Shown here in pieces: positions 3,883 through 9,063 of a stretch of DNA of 9,063 bases. Source of the stretch: Oscillospiraceae bacterium. Its GTDB lineage: Bacteria; Bacillota; Clostridia; Oscillospirales; Acutalibacteraceae. Position numbers and translations under genes: made by a program. The notes beneath the pieces are model-generated. The model saw only the letters and a program-made list of their open reading frames with translations, was not told the DNA's origin and did no database searches. Where the stretch lies: NCBI GenBank assembly GCA_902774165.1, contig CACYHJ010000073.1, positions 1 through 9,063 of the forward strand. Direction: 5' to 3'. Numbering within the stretch: position 1 is the first letter of the stretch; every line of letters starts with the position of its first letter.

Positions 3883-5661
3883 ATGGGATGTTTTGATTAT
3901 CCGGTCGACAGCAAGACGCTGTTGAGAAAAAAAATCAGAATAAAAAAGGAGCTTCTTTCCGGAAGCGTCAATTGGATCGAAAAACGCATTGCCGTACTCG
4001 GCGGGTCCACGACGAACGAGATCGTTGACCAGCTTGAGCTGTTTCTGCTTTTCAACGGCATCAGGCCGACCTTTTATCAGTCGGAGTATGCGCAGTTCTG
4101 GCAGGACGCGGTGTTTGGAAACGAGGAGCTGGACAGCTTCCATCCGGACGTTGTGTTTATCCATACCAACTGGCGAAACATCCCCGCGTTCCCGACGGTT
4201 TCCGGCACGAAGGAAGAGGCCGCCGAGCTGCTTGACGGCACATTCCGCCGTTTTTCAACGATGTGGGATAAGCTGAATGAGAAATTCCATTGCACGATCA
4301 TTCAGAATAATTTTGACAGGCCTTACTGGCGGCTGCTCGGCAACAGCGATATTTCGGACAGCAGAGGACGGAGTAATTTTATCGCAAAACTGAATCTGAT
4401 GTTATATGAATACGCGGACGCGCATCCGGCGTTTTTTGTGAACGATCTTGACTTTTTAGCGGCAGACTACGGCCTTGCCGCATGGAGCAATCCGCTGTAT
4501 TGGCATATGTATAAATATTGCCTTTGTCTTGACGGCGTCCCGCGTCTGGCAAAAAGCGTGGCGGACATCATCAAAAGCGTTTACGGCAAGAATAAAAAGG
4601 TTCTGATGTGCGATCTTGACAATACGCTCTGGGGCGGTGTGGTCGGCGACGACGGCGTGGAAGGCATCCAGATCGGGCCGGAGGTCCCCGTCGGGCAGAT
4701 CTACGCGGAATTCCAGCAGTATCTGAAAGAGCTGAAATCGATCGGGGTCCTTCTGACGGTCAACAGCAAAAACGAAGAGCAGAACGCCCTGGACGGGCTT
4801 CGGCATCCGGACTGCACACTGAAGCCGGAGGATTTCGTTTCAATCAAAGCAAACTGGGAAAACAAAGACCGGAATCTGCGGGCAATCGCCGACGAGCTCA
4901 ATCTCGGGACCGACAGCTTCGTGTTTATTGACGATAATCCCACCGAGCGCGAAATCATACGGCAGGCGGACCACGGCGTGGCCGTCCCCGAAATGGATCA
5001 GCCGGAAAACTATATAAGGCTGATTGACCGAAGCGGTTATTTTGAGGTTACCGCGCTTTCCGCGGACGACCTGTCCCGCGCCGACATGTATCAGGCAAAC
5101 GCCAGACGGGTGCGGCTGCAGGAGGCAGCGGGAAGCTATGAAGATTTTTTGAAAAGCCTTCAGATGACGGCGACGATCCGCCCGTTTGAGGCGATTTATA
5201 TGCAAAGGATCGCGCAGCTTACAAATAAAAGCAACCAGTTCAATCTGACGACGCTGCGCTGCAGCGAAAGCGATATCGCCGGCATGCAGGCTTCGGAGGA
5301 ATATCTCTGTCTGTACGGCAAGCTTGAGGATAAATTCGGCGACAACGGCGTTGTCAGCGTTGTTTCGGGGCGGATTGAAAAGGATGAATTGCATATGGTC
5401 CTGTGGCTGATGAGCTGCCGCGTACTCAAAAGAGGGATGGAGGACGCCATGCTCGATACGCTTGCCGCCGTCGCCGAAGAAAAAGGGATCAAAAAAATCA
5501 TCGGCTATTATTACCCGTCGCCGAAAAACGGGATGGTCAAAGAGTTCTACCGGAGAATGGGCTTTGCCTTCCTGTCGGGCGACGACGCCGGCAATACGAC
5601 GTGGGAGCTGGACCTGTGCGATTACAAGCCGAAGGCTCCGCCGATCGAGATCCGGAAATAA
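3883..5661 (+). CDS. FkbH-like protein: HAD-IIIC phosphatase with C-terminal acyltransferase domain (predicted glyceryl-ACP synthase)
   Basis: A 592-residue cytoplasmic protein with the three-part FkbH layout. Residues 36-230 form an SGNH-like N-terminal region beginning AVLGGSTTNEI. Residues 239-370 are the HAD phosphatase core, with DLDNTLWGG (D244, D246, T248), TVNSKN (S295, K296), NKD (K328) and FIDDNP (D350, D351). Residues 430-580 are a GNAT-like acyltransferase containing LTNKSNQFN, FGDNGVVSVV and LMSCRVLKRGME, whose C512 matches the conserved FkbH cysteine. Characterised relatives (FkbH, OzmB, Tmn16) take D-1,3-bisphosphoglycerate, remove the phosphate, and pass a glyceryl group through an enzyme cysteine to a carrier-protein phosphopantetheine. 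Every key residue I know of is present, so the enzyme looks active. The ATG at 3883 follows GGAG by eight bases. The ACP gene comes 26 bp downstream. No polyketide synthase or oxidising partner is nearby, so the glyceryl unit is probably used as such. Activity is inferred from the family. Confidence 0.92.
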   Translation: MGCFDYPVDSKTLLRKKIRIKKELLSGSVNWIEKRIAVLGGSTTNEIVDQLELFLLFNGIRPTFYQSEYAQFWQDAVFGNEELDSFHPDVVFIHTNWRNIPAFPTVSGTKEEAAELLDGTFRRFSTMWDKLNEKFHCTIIQNNFDRPYWRLLGNSDISDSRGRSNFIAKLNLMLYEYADAHPAFFVNDLDFLAADYGLAAWSNPLYWHMYKYCLCLDGVPRLAKSVADIIKSVYGKNKKVLMCDLDNTLWGGVVGDDGVEGIQIGPEVPVGQIYAEFQQYLKELKSIGVLLTVNSKNEEQNALDGLRHPDCTLKPEDFVSIKANWENKDRNLRAIADELNLGTDSFVFIDDNPTEREIIRQADHGVAVPEMDQPENYIRLIDRSGYFEVTALSADDLSRADMYQANARRVRLQEAAGSYEDFLKSLQMTATIRPFEAIYMQRIAQLTNKSNQFNLTTLRCSESDIAGMQASEEYLCLYGKLEDKFGDNGVVSVVSGRIEKDELHMVLWLMSCRVLKRGMEDAMLDTLAAVAEEKGIKKIIGYYYPSPKNGMVKEFYRRMGFAFLSGDDAGNTTWELDLCDYKPKAPPIEIRK

Positions 5662-5687
5662 AAACAGAAATATGGGAGGATGTAATA

Positions 5688-5930
5688 ATGAGCAGAGAAG
5701 AGATTTATGAAAGATTAAACGAAGTGTTCCGGGACGTGTTCGGAGAAGACGACATCACGGTAAACGACGAAACGACCGCCGCGGACATCGACGGTTGGGA
5801 CAGCCTGCGCCACATCTCGCTTCTTGCGGCAGTGGAGGATGAATTTGATATTGAGTTTTCCATGGGACAGACGGTGAAGATGAAAAACGTCGGCGAGATG
5901 GTCGATTATATTGAGGAAGAGGCTGAATGA
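5688..5930 (+). CDS. Acyl carrier protein (discrete)
   Basis: An 80-residue acidic carrier protein. The phosphopantetheine attachment site is S39 in GWDSLRH, preceded by the usual acidic loop and followed by helix II (LLAAVEDEFDIEF). The start has a strong GGGAGGA site seven bases upstream. It must be converted to the holo form by a phosphopantetheinyl transferase encoded elsewhere. It lies between the FkbH-like gene and the MBOAT gene, with its stop codon overlapping the MBOAT start (ATGA), so it is almost certainly the partner of both: FkbH would load it and MBOAT would unload it, as DltC is used in D-alanylation. A role in general fatty-acid synthesis is less likely, because no fab genes are present. 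Confidence 0.95.
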   Translation: MSREEIYERLNEVFRDVFGEDDITVNDETTAADIDGWDSLRHISLLAAVEDEFDIEFSMGQTVKMKNVGEMVDYIEEEAE

Positions 5931-7525
5931 GAATTACTTCATTGGCGTTCTTAGGCTTTGTTCTCATAACCCTGATCGTATACAAAGCGGTCCCGGCGAA
6001 AAAGCAATGGTGGGTTCTGCTTGCCGCAAGCGTCGTTTTTTATCTCAGCTTCAGCATCGGCGATATCTTTGTCATGATCGGGACGGCGCTGCTTGTTTAT
6101 TTCGCGGCCCTGGGCGTGCAGAAACAAAAAGATGCATACGCGATCTGGCTGAAAGAAAACAAAGCCACCGCCGATAAAGCGACAAAAAAAGAGACAAAAT
6201 CGTTATTTCAAAAGAAACAGAAGCTGATCGTTGCCGGAACATCTGCGGTTACTATCGGTATTTTGTTTCTTTGCAAGTATTACGGCCCGCTTGCCTCCGG
6301 CGTAAACGGTCTTTTCAACACGAAGCTGTGGACCGCGGAGAATCTTCTTCTGCCCCTGGGCATTTCCTATTATTCGTTCCAGCTGCTCGGATATCTTGTC
6401 GACGTGCACAGAGATATTGCCGCAGCCGAAAAGAATCCGCTGAAGGTGCTCTTATTCGGCGGCTTCTTTCTCTCCATTATGCAGGGTCCGTTCAACCGCT
6501 GGAACGACCTGGCGCCGCAGCTCTGCGCGGAAGAACGGAAAAGGCTTACGTTTCAAGACAACAGATCCGCCGTCTTGAGAATTGTCGGCGGTTACGTCAA
6601 AAAGCTCTGCATCGCGGACCAGTTTGCCATTATCTCAAACGAGGTGTTTACAAACTACACCAAGTATAAAGGCATCGGCGTCGCGCTCGGCATCGTGTGC
6701 TTCGCCGTGCAGCTTTACGCCGATTTTTCCGGATATATGGATATTATTGTGGGAATCGGACAGCTCTTCGGCATAAAAATGCCGGAGAATTTCAGGCAGC
6801 CGTTCTTCTCAAGAAATATGTCCGAGTTCTGGCAGAGATGGCATATCACCCTCGGGCTGTGGCTCAAGGATTACGTTTTTTATCCGATTTTAAAGTCAAA
6901 TCTGTTTAAAAACCTCGGCAAGGCGATTGCCGGGAAATTCGGCAAAGAGGCGTCGAGAAGAATCCCGACTTATCTGGGGATGCTGATTCTCTGGACGACG
7001 ATCGGCCTCTGGCACGGGGCGGGGATGCACTATGTTTTCGGCGTCGGGATCCTGCAGTTTCTGTATATTTTCCTCGGCGAGATTTTTGAGCCGTTATTTG
7101 TCAGAATCAAAAAATTGCTCCGCATCAATGACAATAAGCTTTATTGGCACATCTTCCAATCGCTCAGATGTACCGCGCTGATGATGTTCGCCTGGGTATT
7201 TTTCAACGCGTCGTCCATTCGCGTCGCGCTTCAGATTCTGAAAAACCTGCTCAGAAGGCCGCTGCTGCGGCATTTGCTGGCGGTTTTTTCCGACCAGACA
7301 GTCGACGGCCCGGTCAGGACCCTTATCTATTTCGCGCTTTGCATCGCGCTGCTGATTGCAGTCGATCTGCTGCATGAAAAGGGATTCTCCGTCAGAGAAT
7401 ATATCTGCAAAAAACCCTATCCCGTCAGACTTGCGTTTTATCTGCTTCTGGCGTTTGCGCTTGTCATTTTCGGCGCGTACGGCAGACAGTTCATTTTAAA
7501 AGATTTTATTTATATGGATTTTTAA
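5927..7525 (+). CDS. MBOAT family membrane-bound O-acyltransferase (AlgI/DltB-like) with C-terminal FIYMDF tail
   Basis: A 532-residue polytopic membrane protein of usual AlgI/DltB length. Family motifs are LPLGISYYSFQ (142-152), MQGPFNRW (185-192), YADFSGYMDI (264-273), FWQRWHITLG (301-310, with H306) and GLWHGAG (360-366), where H363 is the invariant MBOAT histidine. It would take the acyl group from the carrier protein on the inner face of the membrane and pass it outward. The protein ends in FIYMDF (527-532). This matches the FIYxxF-type tail seen on AlgI-like proteins and on DltX, whose tyrosine has been proposed as the covalent acyl relay; Y529 is the equivalent here. The start codon overlaps the ACP stop by four bases, so the two are probably translationally coupled. 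The SGNH gene follows after 15 bp. The acyl group itself is inferred from FkbH, not visible in this protein. Confidence 0.95.
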   Translation: MRITSLAFLGFVLITLIVYKAVPAKKQWWVLLAASVVFYLSFSIGDIFVMIGTALLVYFAALGVQKQKDAYAIWLKENKATADKATKKETKSLFQKKQKLIVAGTSAVTIGILFLCKYYGPLASGVNGLFNTKLWTAENLLLPLGISYYSFQLLGYLVDVHRDIAAAEKNPLKVLLFGGFFLSIMQGPFNRWNDLAPQLCAEERKRLTFQDNRSAVLRIVGGYVKKLCIADQFAIISNEVFTNYTKYKGIGVALGIVCFAVQLYADFSGYMDIIVGIGQLFGIKMPENFRQPFFSRNMSEFWQRWHITLGLWLKDYVFYPILKSNLFKNLGKAIAGKFGKEASRRIPTYLGMLILWTTIGLWHGAGMHYVFGVGILQFLYIFLGEIFEPLFVRIKKLLRINDNKLYWHIFQSLRCTALMMFAWVFFNASSIRVALQILKNLLRRPLLRHLLAVFSDQTVDGPVRTLIYFALCIALLIAVDLLHEKGFSVREYICKKPYPVRLAFYLLLAFALVIFGAYGRQFILKDFIYMDF

Positions 7526-7540
7526 TCCCGGAGAGACAAC

Positions 7541-8521
7541 ATGAAAAAGAAAACGCGGCGTGTTTTTATCAAAGCGCTCATCGCGATCATTGCTTTCGTT
7601 CTGATTTTCTTCATAATCCAACCGTTTTTCGTCCCGAAGTTCGTCGATCATGACGCGGTCAGCACGGTTACGGTCAACGCGTTTCGCCAGCTGGAAAGCA
7701 ACAGCGTTGACGTCCTGTTTTTCGGTTCGTCGCAGATGTTCTGCACGGTCAACACTGTTTTGCTCGACGAAAAATACAATATCGACGCTTATGATTTCGG
7801 CGCAAGCCGTCAGGCCCTGAGCATTACGCCTTATTATCTTGCGGAGGCGTTGAAAACGCAGTCGCCGAAGGTGGTCGCGGTTGAGATGGCCTCGGTCTTT
7901 CAAACGAACGAAGAACTCACCCCGATGGAAATTGCGTGGAACTACGCCCCCATGCCGTTATCAAAAGAGAAGGTCCTCTCTCTGGAACAAATCCTCGGCA
8001 GCAAATGGGACGCGTATCAGCATGCGTTCCTTCCGCTTCTGGTCTACCACGACAGATGGCGTGTGCTCGGCCAGCAAAGTGATTACGACTGCAGATACGA
8101 TTTTGAATATATCTTTCATCCGGACAAATATCTGAATCTGTATCCAGGGGGATACGTCACCGTTGATGCCGTCGTGGAACAATCGTATGACTTTGAAAAC
8201 AGCAGCGTCGAATTAAAGGATATCCCGGCGGAAAGCATCGAGGCGATTGACAGGATTGCCGAACAATGCAGGGCGAGGAATATCCGGCTTCTGTTTTTCA
8301 AGGTGCCGGTATCGCTCTGGACAAGAGGGGAATCCGAATCAATCAAACGGCTTATGGATGCGCGCGGTCTGGACTTTATCGATCTGAACGATGTTTCACG
8401 GGAATTGGAAATTGATGAGAATCAGGATTTCAGCGATATCAGGCATCTGAATAAATACGGCGCACGAAAAGTCACAGAGTATCTTGCAAGAATACTGCCG
8501 GAATACCTTTCCGGTTCCTGA
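7541..8521 (+). CDS. Membrane-anchored SGNH/GDSL-fold protein, DltD/AlgJ-like (predicted extracellular acyl transferase)
   Basis: A 326-residue protein. A basic start (MKKKTRR) followed by one hydrophobic segment at about residues 9-31 predicts an N-terminal anchor with the bulk of the protein outside the cell. The nucleophile block is LFFGSSQMF, with S63 or S64 as the candidate catalytic serine. The C-terminal block FSDIRHLNKYG supplies D299 and H302 in the D-x-x-H spacing of SGNH hydrolases; GASRQ near 87 fits the second block. In Dlt and alginate acetylation systems, the SGNH partner of an MBOAT protein accepts the acyl group and transfers it to the polymer. Being last in this operon, 15 bp after the MBOAT gene and with a GGAGAG site, it probably does the same here. 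The acceptor polymer (teichoic acid, capsule or peptidoglycan) cannot be told. A bidirectional terminator follows. Confidence 0.85.
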   Translation: MKKKTRRVFIKALIAIIAFVLIFFIIQPFFVPKFVDHDAVSTVTVNAFRQLESNSVDVLFFGSSQMFCTVNTVLLDEKYNIDAYDFGASRQALSITPYYLAEALKTQSPKVVAVEMASVFQTNEELTPMEIAWNYAPMPLSKEKVLSLEQILGSKWDAYQHAFLPLLVYHDRWRVLGQQSDYDCRYDFEYIFHPDKYLNLYPGGYVTVDAVVEQSYDFENSSVELKDIPAESIEAIDRIAEQCRARNIRLLFFKVPVSLWTRGESESIKRLMDARGLDFIDLNDVSRELEIDENQDFSDIRHLNKYGARKVTEYLARILPEYLSGS

Positions 8522-8545
8522 CCTATTCATTCTCCATTGTCCATG

Positions 8546-8582
8546 AAAAAAGCTCCCCCGCCGGTCGGCGAGGGAGTTTTTT
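8546..8582. terminator. Bidirectional Rho-independent terminator between convergent operons
   Basis: CTCCCCCGCC (8553-8562) pairs with GGCGAGGGAG (8567-8576) around a GGTC loop, with one C/A mismatch. Six A (8546-8551) precede it and six T (8577-8582) follow, so it ends the acyl-transfer operon on the plus strand and the rpoA-rplQ transcript on the minus strand. Confidence 0.9.
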
Positions 8583-8591
8583 CATAATCAG

Positions 8592-8933
8592 TCACACCAG
8601 CTCGATGATGCACATCTCCGCTGCGTCGCCGCGGCGGGGGCCGGTTCTGGTGATACGGGTGTAGCCGCCCTTACGGTCTGCGTACTTGGGCCCGATCTCG
8701 TTGAACAGCTTTTTGACGACATCCTCTTTGGTGATGTATGCAAACGCCGCTCTTTTATTGGTAAGGGAGTCGGTCTTCGCGAGGGTGATCATCTTTTCAG
8801 CCTGCGAGCGGACTTCCTTTGCTCTTGTAACGGTGGTTTCGATCTTGCCGTTCTCAAGAAGATAAGTTACCATGCCTCTGAGCATCGCCTTACGGTGATC
8901 CGTAGGTCTGCCGAGTTTTCTGGTTCCCGACAT
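8592..8933 (-). CDS. rplQ: 50S ribosomal protein L17 (bL17)
   Basis: A complete 113-residue bL17, the short form usual in Bacillota. The N-terminal signature RKLGRPTDHRKAML and the central ETTVTRAKEVR stretch identify it clearly; the C-terminus ends AEMCIIELV. It is a structural component of the large ribosomal subunit near the exit tunnel. The start at 8933 has AAAGGAG upstream. It follows rpoA with a 31-bp gap, the standard end of the alpha operon, and its transcript runs into the bidirectional terminator. Confidence 0.99.
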   Translation of the reverse strand: MSGTRKLGRPTDHRKAMLRGMVTYLLENGKIETTVTRAKEVRSQAEKMITLAKTDSLTNKRAAFAYITKEDVVKKLFNEIGPKYADRKGGYTRITRTGPRRGDAAEMCIIELV

Positions 8934-8964
8934 TGTAAGTCACTCCTTTCCTGTTGCAGTGGGA

Positions 8965-9063
8965 TCATTCGTCTTCGTGACGAAGGGTGAGACCGAGGGA
9001 CGCGAGCTTCGCAATGACCTCATCGAGGGACTTGCGGCCCAGGTTGCGGACCTTCATCATCTC
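8965..9063 (-). CDS. rpoA: DNA-directed RNA polymerase alpha subunit, C-terminal end (partial)
   Basis: The last 32 codons and TGA stop of rpoA; the rest lies beyond the right edge. The sequence EMMKVRNLGRKSLDEV followed by LASLGLTLRHEDE is the end of the alpha C-terminal domain, including the NLGRKS segment of the helix-hairpin-helix region that contacts UP-element DNA and activators. Synteny with rplQ supports the call. Confidence 0.97.
   Translation of the reverse strand, partial: EMMKVRNLGRKSLDEVIAKLASLGLTLRHEDE

Noticed and set aside
7496..7903. Minus-strand open frame of 135 codons at the MBOAT/SGNH junction.
   Set aside because: It is antisense to the start of the SGNH gene, with a low-complexity charged translation and no ribosome binding site or family match.
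3883..8521. Assignment as a true dlt (D-alanylation) operon.
   Set aside because: There is no DltA-type adenylating enzyme; the first gene is an FkbH-like HAD/acyltransferase, so the acyl unit is expected to differ.

Overview
The window looks like chromosomal DNA of a Gram-positive member of the class Clostridia, probably a gut-type Oscillospirales/Ruminococcaceae-like bacterium. The evidence is strong AGGAG-type ribosome binding sites on nearly every gene, consensus sigma-A promoters, the rpoA-rplQ gene order, and a moderately GC-rich coding style. The taxon is an inference; no rRNA gene is present. Reading both strands gives two divergent accessory operons starting near 3.65-3.85 kb, and the conserved end of a ribosomal-protein/RNA polymerase operon at the right edge.

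Left operon (minus strand, about 3.70 kb down past the left edge): a Gfo/Idh/MocA NAD(P)-dependent sugar oxidoreductase (2533-3621), a short TIM-barrel sugar isomerase/epimerase (1529-2260), and a second, longer TIM-barrel isomerase/epimerase cut by the window edge (1-898). Together they resemble small pathways that oxidise and rearrange sugars, inositols or keto-glycosides; the substrate cannot be read from the sequence. Both intergenic gaps of this operon are filled by repeat structures. Between the first two genes is a roughly 234-bp array of eight unrelated hairpins joined by an invariant 7-nt linker (ATATCGA in the left half, its reverse complement TCGATAT in the right half). It is bracketed by a perfect 10-bp direct repeat that looks like a target-site duplication. 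Between the two TIM-barrel genes is a four-helix-bundle (S23/IVP family) gene flanked by arrays of 7-bp repeats in inverted orientation, an arrangement resembling the 23S rRNA intervening sequences for which the protein family is named.

Right operon (plus strand, 3883-8521): a full-length FkbH-like protein (HAD phosphatase plus acyltransferase), a discrete acyl carrier protein, an MBOAT membrane O-acyltransferase and a membrane-anchored SGNH/DltD-like protein. They are tightly spaced or overlapping, under one consensus promoter, and closed by a bidirectional terminator. The logic parallels the dlt D-alanylation pathway, but the activating enzyme DltA is replaced by FkbH. FkbH proteins load a glyceryl unit from 1,3-bisphosphoglycerate onto an ACP. 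I infer a system that exports a glyceryl (glycerate) ester onto a cell-envelope polymer. The MBOAT protein ends in FIYMDF, a tyrosine-containing tail like the one proposed to carry the acyl group across the membrane in Dlt-type systems.

Right edge (minus strand): rplQ (bL17) complete and the last 32 codons of rpoA, convergent with the acyl-transfer operon. No tRNA, rRNA, CRISPR array or transposase gene was found.
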